NCBI GenBank assembly: GCA_030386875.1
Contig: CM059576.1
Coordinates: 68,447,581 to 68,511,580, forward strand
Source: Morinoia aosen
Taxonomy: Eukaryota > Arthropoda > Malacostraca > Amphipoda > Talitridae
Length of the DNA: 64,000 nt
Direction: 5' to 3'
The position numbers and the translations under genes were made by a program. The notes under the pieces are model-generated. The model searched no databases, had not been told where the DNA came from, and worked only from the letters and a program-made list of their open reading frames with translations. Positions 35,238-46,691 of this stretch are shown one piece after another (the first letter of the stretch is position 1; every line of letters starts with the position of its first letter).

Positions 35238-37612
35238 TTACAAATTCCCGAAAACGTTTATTTCCTTAACGAACTCCAGAACTTCGCTGATTGGACCTCC
35301 GTCACACAATAAGTTGTTTGCATCAACGTTTCCTCCGGCTCCTGATCTGAAGACGCGCTCTTTTGTCTGCTGCAGCGCTGTACATTCCTCGATAATATGT
35401 TTCACAGTAATAATCTCTACTCCACACCATCCGCAGATGGGTAGTTGTCCTAGAGCCTCCTGATCATAGAGATAACTGTGCGTTAATGCGGTACGCTTCA
35501 GTCGTAGTCTGTTGATGACAACTTCTTCTCGTCGGGTCAGTTTGCTGTCAGTCTTCTTCCATCTTCCAGGGCTTGCTTTGATTTCCTTGAAGTTTCTGGA
35601 TGCCTCTTGCCATTCTTGATTCCATATTTCATAAGTTCTCCTCTTTATCACCGGAAACCAATCTCTGTACGGGATTAACACAAATTCAGCTGGTCTCAGA
35701 GCTGCTGCCATAGCTGCCTGGTCTGCACGTTCGTTTTCAGCAATACCCACATGTGCTGGGACCCAGCGAACGGTGATATTGTAGCCATTTTCAATAATTA
35801 GGTGGAACTCTTGCACTATCTTCTTTAAAAGCTCGTTGTTTTCATTGAAGTAATCGATTGCCTGGATGGAGCTTATGAAATCGCTGCATATTACAAAGTC
35901 ACGGTGTTGGGTTTCTTTTATTATATTTAAAGCAAGTCTTATTGCATGCAATTTTGCTGTCATCACACTTGCTACTATGGGTAGAGACAACGTCTTGGTC
36001 ACGTTTTCCATGACGGCTGCTGCTCCAACCCCTAATGGGGATTTGGAGCCATCTGTGTAAATGATTTTACAATTTGGATAGTTGCTGATGTTATCTTAAT
36101 GCATGGATTGTAACATGGCAGGCATAATTTCGGTCTTTTTCTATATTGCTTGGTTTTGCTCAATTTGAGGTTATTGGAGCATCCATGAAAAAGTGGTAGG
36201 CGTGAAGAAGGGTTGTACTGGCTGAGTAGGAATATTGTATTCATTGATGGTCTTGCGGATTCTCTGAATAATTGGCTCATTGATACATTTTCTGCTGGTG
36301 AAGTATAGTTTAAGATTAGAGTTATTCACACAAGTATATGCTGGGTTCAGAAAATGACATTTCCGTTTAAAGTAGTACCTGAGGAGCAGATCTTTCCTCC
36401 GCACTTCCAATTTAGGCTCATTACAGAGGACTTGCAGGTCTGCTATTGGTGTTGTTTTGAACGCCTTTGTGCTTATCCGCATTGCTTCATTCGCAACAAC
36501 ATCCAGCTCCCGCAGCGCAGCTGCAGTCGCAGATCCATAGACTATACACCCATAGTCAATCTTCGAACGAATCAGAGATCGGTAAAGTCGCATTAGGATA
36601 TCTTGATCTGCACCCCAAGAATAAGATGACACTTATTTGATTGAATTTAGGTCTTTACTACATTTGGCTTTCAGTTTGTGAATATGAGTGATCCAGTAGA
36701 GTTTTTTATCCCAGTGGAGTCCGAGAAATTTGGTGCTGTCAACTATTGGAATTTGTTATTTTCTAATTTTAACGTTGGAATCAACATGGGCTCATTTCTT
36801 CTGTAAAACTGCATTGAAGTGGTCTTCGTTGATGAAAATCTGAATCCATTATACTTGGCCCAAAGTGTGATTTGATCTGTAGCTGATTGCAGGGTTTGTG
36901 TAACTTTGGTACTGTCATGATTCGCATAGGCGATGAGGAGGTCGTTCACAAATAAGGAGCTGAAAATTTCCTCCGGGAATTCTTCCGCCAGTGAGTTGAT
37001 TTTGATGACAAAGAGTGTCACACTTAGTGTGCTACCCTGCGGCGTTCCTGTAGCGAGCTCACACGGAGAAGATAGCACACCGACAACTCTGACCCGAAAG
37101 GTTCGGTTCTTCAAAAATTCCACAATGAATTTTGGCAATCTTCCCTTCAAACCGGCAGCCACAAGGTCTCTCAAGATACCATAACGCCAAGTCGTATCAT
37201 ACGCCTTTATTAGATCAAAGAAAACAGCCTGAACAGTTTTACCACAAGTCCACGCCTTCCTTATATAAGTGTCGAACCTCACCAGATGATCCACAGTTGA
37301 ACGATGTTTTCGGAAGCCACACTGGATACTAGTTAGGAGTTTGTGGCTTTCTAAATACTCCATCAATCTTCTATTAGCCATTTTTTCGTAGGTTTTGCAC
37401 AGACAACTATGTAGTTAATGAAATTGGCCTGTAATTTACAGGGTTGACGTGGTCTTTACCGGGTTTTGGGATAGGAATAACTATTGCTTCTTTCCATGGT
37501 TGGTAGACATGTTCTTCGACCCAGAGCCTGTTGTAGATCTTCAGTAAGTAGTGGTGAGCGTTGTCCGGCAAGTTCTTGATCATGAGGTTGCTTACGTTAT
37601 CAGGTCCGGGGG
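35238..37612 (-). pseudogene. LINE ORF2, reverse transcriptase and RNase H part
   Basis: This half starts with the RT entry block GPDNVSNLMIKNLP (about 37600), then WKEAIVIPIPKPGKD and NYRPISLT. After a frame break come CGFRKHRST, AVFFDLIKAYDT (first catalytic Asp), GTPQGSTLS, and FVND in place of the expected FxDD (36941-36946 region), so one metal-binding Asp is Asn. The thumb (36171-36632) has SKIDYGCIVYGSA. A further frame (about 36070 to 35238) encodes RNase H: YTDGSK (Asp), TAKLHAI where family members have TAEL (catalytic Glu replaced by Lys), CSDFISS (Asp) and PAHVGIAENERAD (Asp), then a C-terminal CCHC-like CGWCGV..H..C. At least three frame breaks plus two catalytic substitutions show the copy is dead. 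It would have primed target-site reverse transcription in the nucleus. Confidence 0.9.
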
Positions 37613-38132
37613 GCACAGGGTCCAATCTCGCAGGATTTCTACACCGCCCAACCCTCTCCCCCCCCCCCCTCCGAGTAGCTACATAAAGTTGCCATTCGCG
37701 CCAATTATTGAACTATGCAGTACTACTGAGGTTTATTAAACTATCTGTTCGTTATACATTTATTATTATTCACTGCATTATAACCACTACAAGTACTTAG
37801 TAAGTGGATACTACAGCGGAATATCAAAGTTAACCTGTATTAAATCATTATAATAAGTTTTTACAACGACCGCTGGTGTTTGGCTATTCGACCCTCCATC
37901 TCGGCACGCAAAAACAAGCATTTCTAAGCTCTTTTAAGCTAACCTTAAACTAACTGAACTTGGCCTAACCTAACCCAACCTAACCTGACCTCTTAACCTA
38001 ACTTAACTTAACCTAACCTAAATTAATTTAACCTAACATTTCTGTAGCTGCTCGGAGGTGGTGCTGTAGCTGCTTGGAGGTGGAGGGAGAGGGTTGGGCG
38101 TTGTAGAAATCCTGCGAGATTGGACCCTGTGC
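37613..38132. mobile_element. 0.52-kb MITE with ~60-bp TIRs inside ORF2
   Basis: The left end GCACAGGGTCCAATCTCGC is mirrored at the right (GCGAGATTGGACCCTGTGC), with similarity running about 60 bp inward (AACCCTCTCC; GTAGCT). The interior near 37920-38035 is a degenerate array of CCTAA/TTAGG-like pentamers. It splits the RT coding sequence between the endonuclease linker and GPDN. GC-rich flanks make the target duplication ambiguous. Confidence 0.8.
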
Positions 38133-39485
38133 GCCCGCGGGTGGTAATTCTGTTACTTTCTATGGCTGACGTTAACTCCTGTATGGTAAAAAGCCGATTG
38201 TATGGTTCAGTATTATCACTCGAAAAGTCAATTGGAATTCTTTCAGTCTGTTGTTTGAACTGTTTAAACTCATTTGAGTAGTTTGTGTTGCTTGACACGG
38301 TTTTGAAGGTTTCAGCCAGTTTTTCTGCGATTTCACTCACCGTTACAAATTGGTTATTTCCTTCATTTAGCATTTTTATTTGTTTTTTCTCTCTGCCATG
38401 GATTCTGTTCACTCTGTCCCAGATAAAGCTGCTTGGTGTATTGGTGTTAAGAGTGGAGACAAATTCCCTCCAGCTGTTCTGTTTCGCCTCTTGGAACGTC
38501 TTCGCTGCAACCTCTCTCGCCTTCTTCCATCTCACCTTGTCCTCCATCGTCTCAGTCCTCTTGTACAACCTGTACCCTTTTTCCCTCTCTCGCCATGCAG
38601 CTTTACATTTTGCCGTCCACCAAGGTTTCGCATAGAACCGTCGTCTTTTGTATTTGGGTATCCACGTTTCAGCGGCATGGTTAAATCGTGCATATAGTTC
38701 TCTAACCGCTGCTTCAGGGTCTTCAGGAGCATCGAGTTCTTGTACATCCTCCCAAACTTCATCCTGACGATGCCGTTCCCAGTTGCATTTTTTAAAATTC
38801 CATCCTTCCGTCTTAACCCGTCCGTCGGCTTGTCGCGGCAGTAGGGTCAGCGTTATCGGAAAGTGGTCGCTGCTCAAGACCGACGGGAGTACGGCGAATT
38901 TCACGTCAGGGGCGATCTCAGGAGACGTCACGGTGAGGTCTATTATTGTTCCAGAAATATGGGTGGCAGAATTATCATTCATTATGTTGTATCCTGTGAT
39001 AAGAACTTCTGCAGTAGTCGTCCTCGTCTGTCTATGTTACTACAGCCCCACTCACTGTGATGGGCGTTGATGTCCCCCATTACGATATTCGGCTTTGGCA
39101 AAGCCTTTATTACAGTGAATAATTCTCCCAAGTTGACGTTTGACTTGGGTGGTAGATAAACAGATGCAACTGTTATCACCTTGTATTGGTTTAAGCATAT
39201 CTTTACAGCTGTTATTTGGAGTGTAGATTGTATTTGAATTTCTTGAGTTGGTATTGATGAGTGGATATACAACGCCACTCCTCCATGGAACCGTTGATTA
39301 TAGTGACCTTGCTTACAGAATCCGTTGTACCCTGCTATTGGGGATATAAAATTATTGCCATAAAACGTTTCCTGGATAGCTAGCACAGCAGGTTTAAAGG
39401 TGTGGACCAAGTTAATCAAGTCTTCCTTAGATGAAGACATGCCTTGTACATTCCATTGGACGAACACTGTCTCTTCAGCCGCCAT
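38133..39485 (-). pseudogene. LINE ORF2, endonuclease and linker part
   Basis: Starts at the ATG at 39485 (MAAEETVFVQWNVQG), which overlaps the ORF1 stop. It is an APE-type endonuclease that would nick the target DNA: QWNVQG (Asn), AIQET (catalytic Glu), GGVALYI, VASVYLPP, GDINAHH (Asp/Asn), and after a frame change at about 38982, SSDHFPIT (the SDH catalytic triad end). Next comes the family's linker with KPWWTAKCK and a basic helical region. The frame runs until it is cut by the MITE at 38132. One frameshift (around 38982-39000) separates the two halves of the endonuclease. Confidence 0.9.
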
Positions 39486-39487
39486 TA
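39483..39487 (-). promoter_or_regulatory. TAATG stop-start overlap between LINE ORF1 and ORF2
   Basis: The ORF1 TAA (39487-39485) and the first ORF2 ATG (39485-39483) share one base. UAAUG junctions drive termination-reinitiation of ORF2 in the R1-clade element SART1 (established knowledge). The same coupling is inferred here. Confidence 0.7.
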
Positions 39488-39749
39488 CCTCCACTTGCGC
39501 TTAGTTTCTTCCAGAGTCCTTCGCCCAGATTTCCTCTCTTCCTCTCTCCCTATCAGAGATCTTCTGCGGTATTCTTCCTTCGATCTCCGTCCCCTTTCCC
39601 TCGGTTTTGAACAACTTGCCTTCTTCAATTCCTCCTCGTAGTTATCCCTATCATTGTCTTCCGATCTTGCTCGCTCTTCGCGCGTATACTTGTCAAAGAT
39701 CTTCTTTGTTTCTCTCCTTCGGGATTCTTTTTCTTTTTCCGGTGTTACT
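39485..39749 (-). pseudogene. LINE ORF1, C-terminal tail
   Basis: Continuation of ORF1 beyond the inserted TIR element. It is extremely charged (KEKESRRRETKK; EERARSEDNDRD) and ends RKWR before the TAA. The N-terminal side joins ORF1 at 49901 in frame once the insertion and one copy of its 5-bp duplication are discounted. A basic/acidic tail of this sort would be a flexible nucleic-acid-binding region. Confidence 0.75.
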
Positions 39750-41643
39750 GTAGGCATGGTGACTACTGATATTTCATTTCCAAATTTTACTACTTTTTAC
39801 TACTTTTTACTACCTTCAACAGCAAAAAAATTACTACCTTTTTTTTTACACATGAAAGTTGTCCAAATGTCCCGATGTAAGTAATCGGCCTATAATGAGT
39901 AATTTGAGTCAATAATATAAGCAATACCAAAGGTTCAAAAAAAGCTCCAAGTTTCTTAATACTTAAAATACTTAATACTAAATGGAGCAACCGAAGCTTT
40001 ACTGCAAAAAAGTTACCTAAATTCCTAAGGTACCCAGTCCTGAATGGACTCCAACAAAAGTTTGGTGAAGACCTTGTCTTAACGTCTTTCAACTATGAAG
40101 GCAACAGTTCATCATATGGAAAAAATAAACTGAATGGAAACTAGTAGACACCAGGGGAATGTCAGATCCCTTTACAGCAGGGTAGAATATCAAGGAATAT
40201 CATTATGACCAAACACTATGCACTTCGGAAATATGAGTTTCTAAACTATATCTATCGTACCTCAAAATCTAAATCGGCACCCTTATAGCGATCAATAATA
40301 ACAAATAGGTTATGAACATGTTATGTTACGGAACCAATCACGTAAATGCAAATTTCATGGGGCTTTCCTATATACTTTTAGTAGAAGAATGAACTTCGAT
40401 TACATGGAGCATCTCCATGCTATGACAACATCCTGGAGGTAACTGAATCGCCATGCCTGCCAAAAGAACTTCAAAGGAACTTAACTCTCGTTCAAATGAT
40501 GACACATTGTATTAAAAGATAATTTTATAGCATAATTCTTTCTGTATTTGGACATCAATTAACGTCACTGGAAAAAAAACTTTCAGCTTTACTAAGAGGT
40601 AATTTAAAAAAAAAAAACATCTATAGTTTCAGTATATCGTTGTTCCCCCAAATTGAAGTGGACGGAATAAACTCGTCTTTTCAAAGGAAGATAATACTGC
40701 TCACAATCAAGCTCAGGTAAAAAAAACACTTTCTGGATATAAATGAACTGCGGAGAAGTTCCTTTGACGTCATTGCAACGTTTCTATCCTGCCGCAACAA
40801 CTTGCAGTGTGAGAATATTTGTCTTTGAATAAGAATTGGAAGGCTACATCAAGTTAATGATAATCAATACCTTACCAGCCAAATATGTGCCTTTGAATTG
40901 AATATTATTCATTAGGACTTACTCATTAGGAGGACTTCACTTTCATTAGGAGTACTATTCACAACTTACTCATCTGAAATTGCAGCAGGACTCTCTAAAA
41001 GCTAATTGAGAGTAATTTTATTTCCGTGCTCACGTTTGAGAATAAAATCCTTCAATTTATGAGTATCAAGTGCACAAAAAGAACAATTACGCCAACTACT
41101 TTATACATCTTAAGGGCAACTGCATCCACTAAAGATGAAACCCAATAAAATGTAATTGTTATTCACTGATAAGTACAACTACCTATTTAAAAATTTTGGC
41201 TAGTCGTTAAAGTTTATTCATAAAATTTAAAGGAAAAATTTCACAAGATGTTTAACATTTAAAAGAATTGTAATTTTTAATAAAATATAAATTATTTTAA
41301 TTGGAAAACATATTTCAATCGAAGCTACTTACTATGCTTCCACAAGAAAATATGTAGCTATGCTATTTTATTTTCCCTTGAGATCATATAATGCATATTT
41401 CATACATAAGAATAAAAGATGTTATATATCGACCTCATAATCATAAATGCACAATTTTTAAATCCTTATTTTATTTTCAATACTAATCCCTGATATCATA
41501 AGTTCCTAAGTTTATATCTCGATGTAAGTGCGCACTAATAGAAGCGTTTTTCAGCAATGCATCGCCACTGGTATTACATTTTTGAAATTTATATTTATAC
41601 GATTTATGAAACCTTGATTACTGCATCAAAGCGAAAGCTACTA

Positions 41644-42184
41644 TGTCGCGCTTACCGGCTAAAGCGCCTACTTCCAGATTTATCTGGCATTAACATAGTC
41701 CCTTCTGCATTAAGATAAATAAACATATGACAAGCAAAGACAATAAGTAAGGATCGCTCACCTGAACTTCGAAGAAAAGTTGTCCAGGGAACACTTCCTC
41801 AATGATAGCCGGCTATGCGGGCCCAGAGCTGCCCGGAAGCAGAACCGGTTTAGAAGTCGTAACGCACAAGGCACGTGCTTCCGACTCCGTAGGTGGTTGT
41901 CTTCTGACGTGTCAGCCCGCGAAGGCCTCGACGTCAAGTGCGCTCCGAATCCGTTGCTGTGACTTCAGATTCAGCTCGCAAAGATAAACGAACACATTAA
42001 GGATGTTCGACATACGCATTAGTTGCCAGGAAGGGGAAGCAATCCATTATTGCCTGCTTGTCATATTTAATAAATATAATTCTTTTAGGTCAATTAAGAA
42101 TTGATTTTGACCCAGTCCCTTATACTACAAGATATTAATTAACTTGCATGGGACATACAAGAGGAGCAGGCTGGAGTTGCGACA
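41644..42184 (-). repeat. 3' LTR of the BEL element
   Basis: 541 bp, same ends as the 5' LTR. A pyrimidine/purine-rich block (CAAAAGAAAAAACGG on the plus strand, 42195-42210) lies just inside but is not a clean polypurine tract. Confidence 0.9.
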
Positions 42185-42320
42185 CAATCCCGGCAAAAGA
42201 AAAAACGGAGTTTTCATTTGAAAATTCCGTGAAATACACAAAGACATGCAATGTCCTTCCAGCTCAATACTGGAAAGGACCAAGTAATAATATCTGCGCA
42301 TAACACATAATTGAAAGGGT

Positions 42321-42587
42321 TTACAAATGCCCTTTCTTAATAAGATAAGTTAATTTACTACGTTGCTGACGCGCCGCTTGCCTTAGAGGGCGGTCAGCAG
42401 GAGTAACTACCGGTTCTTCGGACAAGACCGAAGAATCCGTATCAGAAGAATTTGAAGAATTAAGTGACTGAACTCTAGGGTGTTCAGAGGTAGAACTACC
42501 CCTTAGAGATTCAAACCTCGCGGGAGGCTCGGAACGAGGGTATGATTCCGCGTCCGAAACACTACCGTCTGCGCTATCTCCCGCCTC
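42321..42587 (-). other. In-frame extension of BEL pol beyond the TAG
   Basis: 88 sense codons follow the TAG in the same frame to a TAA at 42321. The composition (serine/proline-rich, then RPLRQAARQQRSKL) matches the proline/basic tails at the ends of BEL polyproteins. This suggests the TAG at 42588 is a recent nonsense change or another leaky stop. Confidence 0.55.
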
Positions 42588-45500
42588 CTATGGAGTAGGA
42601 TCCGTCACAACTAACTCCAGTGGGTACAGTAAAGAGATTTTAATGGCGCTTTCAGTATTATCAGCCCTTATAATTCTTACAACACGGACCTTGCCGTCGC
42701 GACCAGGAAGCAAAGCACTGATGCGAGCCAAGGCCCAAAATGGTCTGGGTTTTATCGGGTGTTTTACAAGTACCACTTGACCCACAGATAATAATTTATT
42801 TTGCAACGGTAAAGATTTTAGAGGATATGGACCTCGTAAAGAAATTAGATATTGAGAATACCAAAGCTCCCGGAACTTGGCGACCAGGACATCGCGTCTC
42901 TCTAAAAGAGTGAGCAAATGCTCGCGATGCTCAACATCGTCAGTCTCCAAGTCCGGAAGCTCATCGGACAGAATAAGAGAGTTAGATGTAGGATAAAGCT
43001 GAAGAAATTGAAGGGGCATTATAGGTAAAATCGAGTCCCCCATCTCAGTGTAAGAGAGAGGACGCCGATTAAGATTGAGGGAAATATCAGAAATGACAGT
43101 AATGAAGGAAGAATAAGAATAAGTGCTACGTCCAAAAAGTTTATATATGCAATCCTTTATGGACTTGAACAGGCGTTCCCATATCGCTCCAAATTGAGGA
43201 CTGTAGATAGGGATAGTTTTGAATTTAATATTAAAAGGTCGAAACCGCTCTTCATACAAAGAGGAAGTCAACACTTCCGATAGAAGATCGGGAGCGGCGG
43301 TGAAAGTTCTAGCATTGTCAGAATAAACAGTGTTAGGAATGCCCTTTTCGTTTGTAAATCTAATGAAGGCAAAGCAAAATTCCTCCAGAGTCATAGACGG
43401 AAGAACTTCAATGTGAATAGCCCTAGTCTGAAAACACGTAAATAACAGTAAGTACACCTTTTGCTTGTGACCAAAAGGGTCTAATACCCAAAAGTGGGCA
43501 GAGAAATCCATGCCAGTTGTGGCAAATGGCCTCACGAAATTAGTACGCGAGTCAGGTAGAGCAGGAGGATCGGGATAGGAAAAAGCTTTGGCGTTTAGCT
43601 TCTTGCATACAATGCATTTAGCCAAGACGCCGCGAACTGTGCGCTTGCAGCGTGGCACGACATAACCGTCTAACTTAAGTTTCTGAACGGTGATATCGAG
43701 CCCCTGATGGTTAAGAAGTTTGTGAGTGTGAGAAATTAGTAAATGAGTCAAATGTGAAGAACTAGACAGCAAGATGGGGTTGCGAGTGTTATAGTCTAAT
43801 TCCTCAGCATTCGCAATACGACTATTCGAACGAATGATACCGTGCGAATCGAGAAAAAGGTTTAAAGTTCTAACTAACAGCGGCGGCCGAGGACTTTTGT
43901 TTTTCAAGGCCTCGAGCTCGCCTGCAAAGTGTGTACTCGTACTTTGCATAGAAGAAATAAGGAACAGGAAAGCTCGCAATTTTGCATTGCCCAAATCTGC
44001 ATGTCGAAAAATAGCGACAGCTTTAAACACCTTCTCAACCGTACCTAGTAACTTAGGATAGGAGGAGAAGCGTTCAATCTCCAGAATAGGAGCTTTACAC
44101 GGAGGGACAAAATTAACATTAATACATGCAGAGGATACAAATTGATGGGGAATGCATCCCAAGTGGCCCTTGGGCCACTGGTCCTTACCTTCGCGAATCC
44201 AGTCAGGACCTGTTAACCATACATTTTTACTCTCGAGAAACTTTGATGCTTTTATGCCGCGAGTTAACATGTCTGCCATATTGTAAATGGTGGGTACGTA
44301 TTCATAGTGAAAAGAAGCTTCAGTTGTACCTTCCAACGTTAGTCGCATGCTGTCTATATCCTTAATTCTATTACTGACAAAAATATTCTTTCGAGGAGGC
44401 TTACCACTCAATAACCAAGCCAGGGTAACCTGGGAATCGGTAAGAAAAGTTACACTTGAGACCTTATAGGGAAAGTTGACGTCGCACATCAGGGAAACAA
44501 GACACTGATATGCTAGAAACACAGCCAGAAGTTCAAGAGAAGGAAGAGTTCTTTGCCTAGGAGGTGAAACCTTAACTTTTGAGAAAATTAGCGAGCTGCG
44601 CTCCTTTTGGACACCGTACATACAGGTTCCAAAAGCTCTCGCACTGGCATCACAAAAAATTACAAGGTCAATTTTCTCAGTTTCAACAAGATTCATCCTA
44701 GGGAACTCAAATGCATGCAATTCAGAAAATTCCTGACAAAAATTACGCCATTCTTTACAGATATCATCTGGAACGTCTTGATCCCAGCCTAGTCTTAACG
44801 GTGTTAATTTACGTAAGATGAGTTTTCCTCTAACAGAGAATGGTAATAGAATCCCTAAAGGATCATACAAAGAAGCAATGTCTGACAGCATACTCCTACG
44901 AGTTTTACAGGAAGGATTTAAGCTCTTTACAGATACGGAAAGAGAATCAGAAGAAGAATTAAAGTTGTAACCCAACACTCTGGAGTGCTCACTGGAGCTA
45001 CAAAGAGAAGGGTCAATTTGAGACAAAAGATCAGAGTTGTTAGACTGCCACTGACGCAAAGGAAAGCCGCTTTCTTTAAAAGCTCTGTTTGCGCGTTGAA
45101 AAGTGTCAAGCGCAAGCTCGGGATTATTAGTCGTGAAAATAAGGTTGTCAACGTACAGTTTGTTGGCCATTATGTCTTTAACCACCAAATCGTTAATAGT
45201 TTTAGCATGGAGTTTGAGAAGAAAATTAAGAATATAAGGGGAAGCGACAAAACCGAACAACAAGGTTGTGTATCGGAAATATTTGAATTCACCGTTCTCA
45301 AAAAGAACAAAACTAAATTGATTACGGTCAAAGGTCTTGGCCAACTTTACCTGCAGAAACGCCTTAAAGATATCCGATAGCACGACAATGGAATTAGATC
45401 GAAAGCACACCAATAGACCAAGCAAATCATTCATGAGGTTAGGACCTACGTATGAGGCCTCGTTTAGACTAGGCAATTTGCCTCGCTTGAGCGAGCAATT

Positions 45501-46688
45501 AAACACTGGGCGTATTTTGGAAGTGGAAACGTGTTCTCTCACGACAGGCCTATGAGGTATCCACTTATGTTCACACACATTTAAATTCTCGAGAGAAAGA
45601 GGCTCAATTATACCTGGCTCGAGTTGTTTCCGAAAAACATCGTTATATTGCTTCTCTATCCCTTTACGAGAGTTAGAAGCAGCAACTTTCTGCGCGAGAT
45701 AGCGCGCCAACCCGAAACTATGTGGAACTTTCGCTAGTATATTACGATTCCACGGTATGTGAACATGATAGCGGCCTTCGTCATAAACTACGCTACTCTT
45801 AAAGTCTGTTAACTCTTTATCATTCTCCACTTCCTTAGCAGGCACCCCCATTAATTCCAAGTCTAGAAGTCTATCAAGACCGGCCTGCACATCACACTCA
45901 GTTCCATCCAAGGCAGAAGAACAAACTTTAGGAGGTTCAAAAAATGCCTCCAACACACCATGATAACGCTTAGTTTTAGGTTTACTCTTTTTTGTTTGCT
46001 TTTTTTGTTTATTTGCAATAGTCAAGAAAGAAGAAACTCCATGCAGTGCAGAAGAAGAGGAAGAAACGTCAGGCGAAACAACAGAAGGAGAAGAACTCCT
46101 AGGCGAAACAACAGAACAAGCCGAGCCACCGTCTTGCTTTTTAGCGGCCGAAGCCACGATAGGAAACAAAGAGGATTTATAACATTTTAGATCCCCGAAG
46201 GGTAAAAAACCGTTAGCTACACGCATAACTTTATAGCCAACGACGTTTTGCAATTCAAGCACTCGAAAAGCTTGAAGAGCATCAACCCCCAGAATGCCGT
46301 TGATTTGAATATTGTCATCAACGACTTCAGGAAAGGAAGTAGACAGAGGAAGCTTAGTTTTAAGGAGCTCGAGTTTAGATTGCAAACCCTTCATCCCCAT
46401 CTGCAGGTGCAAATTTTGCATTGCAAAAATATCAAGCTCATGCTTCTCACAGTCAGGAAGCACGAGCTCGACGTTAATGTGCTTGCCCCGCAACGGGACA
46501 GAGGCACCAACCGTGTTTACAGTAATTTGCTGCAAATCATCGTTAGAACTATTAGAACTAACGGTATTCAGGTCAATCAACGTTTGTTGACTCCCTGTGT
46601 CAATGACGAAATTTACACGTTTAGAAATATTATTAACTTTAGTGGAAAGAGCGATTACAGGGCACATTCGAAAACGTGCCTTTAACCG
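42588..46688 (-). CDS. pol: BEL pol polyprotein (protease, RT, RNase H, integrase)
   Basis: It follows the gag TGA in frame; the first internal ATG is at 46667, but translation is probably by readthrough. From the N-terminus: an aspartic protease with FVIDTGSQQTLI near residue 20; reverse transcriptase with VFNCSLK, LSDIFKAFLQ and YVDN (the usual YxDD form has N in many BEL elements, so this is not necessarily a loss); RNase H with VIFCDASARAF and LTDSQV; an HHCC-type zinc region (LLNHQG..CIVCKK); integrase with DFSAHF, YSDNARTF and WERLFKSIKD as the D, D, E residues; and the C-terminal DUF5641-like segment (VGQVVLVK, RDGKVRVVRI). The frame is open for about 1,360 codons, then meets TAG at 42588. 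The element looks competent except for that stop. Confidence 0.95.
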   Translation of the reverse strand, partial: RLKARFRMCPVIALSTKVNNISKRVNFVIDTGSQQTLIDLNTVSSNSSNDDLQQITVNTVGASVPLRGKHINVELVLPDCEKHELDIFAMQNLHLQMGMKGLQSKLELLKTKLPLSTSFPEVVDDNIQINGILGVDALQAFRVLELQNVVGYKVMRVANGFLPFGDLKCYKSSLFPIVASAAKKQDGGSACSVVSPRSSSPSVVSPDVSSSSSALHGVSSFLTIANKQKKQTKKSKPKTKRYHGVLEAFFEPPKVCSSALDGTECDVQAGLDRLLDLELMGVPAKEVENDKELTDFKSSVVYDEGRYHVHIPWNRNILAKVPHSFGLARYLAQKVAASNSRKGIEKQYNDVFRKQLEPGIIEPLSLENLNVCEHKWIPHRPVVREHVSTSKIRPVFNCSLKRGKLPSLNEASYVGPNLMNDLLGLLVCFRSNSIVVLSDIFKAFLQVKLAKTFDRNQFSFVLFENGEFKYFRYTTLLFGFVASPYILNFLLKLHAKTINDLVVKDIMANKLYVDNLIFTTNNPELALDTFQRANRAFKESGFPLRQWQSNNSDLLSQIDPSLCSSSEHSRVLGYNFNSSSDSLSVSVKSLNPSCKTRRSMLSDIASLYDPLGILLPFSVRGKLILRKLTPLRLGWDQDVPDDICKEWRNFCQEFSELHAFEFPRMNLVETEKIDLVIFCDASARAFGTCMYGVQKERSSLIFSKVKVSPPRQRTLPSLELLAVFLAYQCLVSLMCDVNFPYKVSSVTFLTDSQVTLAWLLSGKPPRKNIFVSNRIKDIDSMRLTLEGTTEASFHYEYVPTIYNMADMLTRGIKASKFLESKNVWLTGPDWIREGKDQWPKGHLGCIPHQFVSSACINVNFVPPCKAPILEIERFSSYPKLLGTVEKVFKAVAIFRHADLGNAKLRAFLFLISSMQSTSTHFAGELEALKNKSPRPPLLVRTLNLFLDSHGIIRSNSRIANAEELDYNTRNPILLSSSSHLTHLLISHTHKLLNHQGLDITVQKLKLDGYVVPRCKRTVRGVLAKCIVCKKLNAKAFSYPDPPALPDSRTNFVRPFATTGMDFSAHFWVLDPFGHKQKVYLLLFTCFQTRAIHIEVLPSMTLEEFCFAFIRFTNEKGIPNTVYSDNARTFTAAPDLLSEVLTSSLYEERFRPFNIKFKTIPIYSPQFGAIWERLFKSIKDCIYKLFGRSTYSYSSFITVISDISLNLNRRPLSYTEMGDSILPIMPLQFLQLYPTSNSLILSDELPDLETDDVEHREHLLTLLERRDVLVAKFRELWYSQYLISLRGPYPLKSLPLQNKLLSVGQVVLVKHPIKPRPFWALARISALLPGRDGKVRVVRIIRADNTESAIKISLLYPLELVVTDPTP

Positions 46689-46691
46689 TCA
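46689..46691 (-). promoter_or_regulatory. Probable leaky TGA between gag and pol
   Basis: A single TGA separates gag and pol in one frame. The next codon is CGG, the type-II readthrough context known from several RNA viruses (UGA-CGG). The alternative is a plain nonsense mutation in a fused gag-pol. Confidence 0.6.

Noticed and set aside
38285-39641. Plus-strand frames over the LINE endonuclease and BEL pol regions
   Set aside because: Antisense shadows of the well-supported minus-strand coding sequences.
41780-41987. Pairs of ~60-codon frames, repeated at 49077-49284
   Set aside because: They lie in the two LTRs; they are present twice only because the LTRs are identical, and lack any protein feature.
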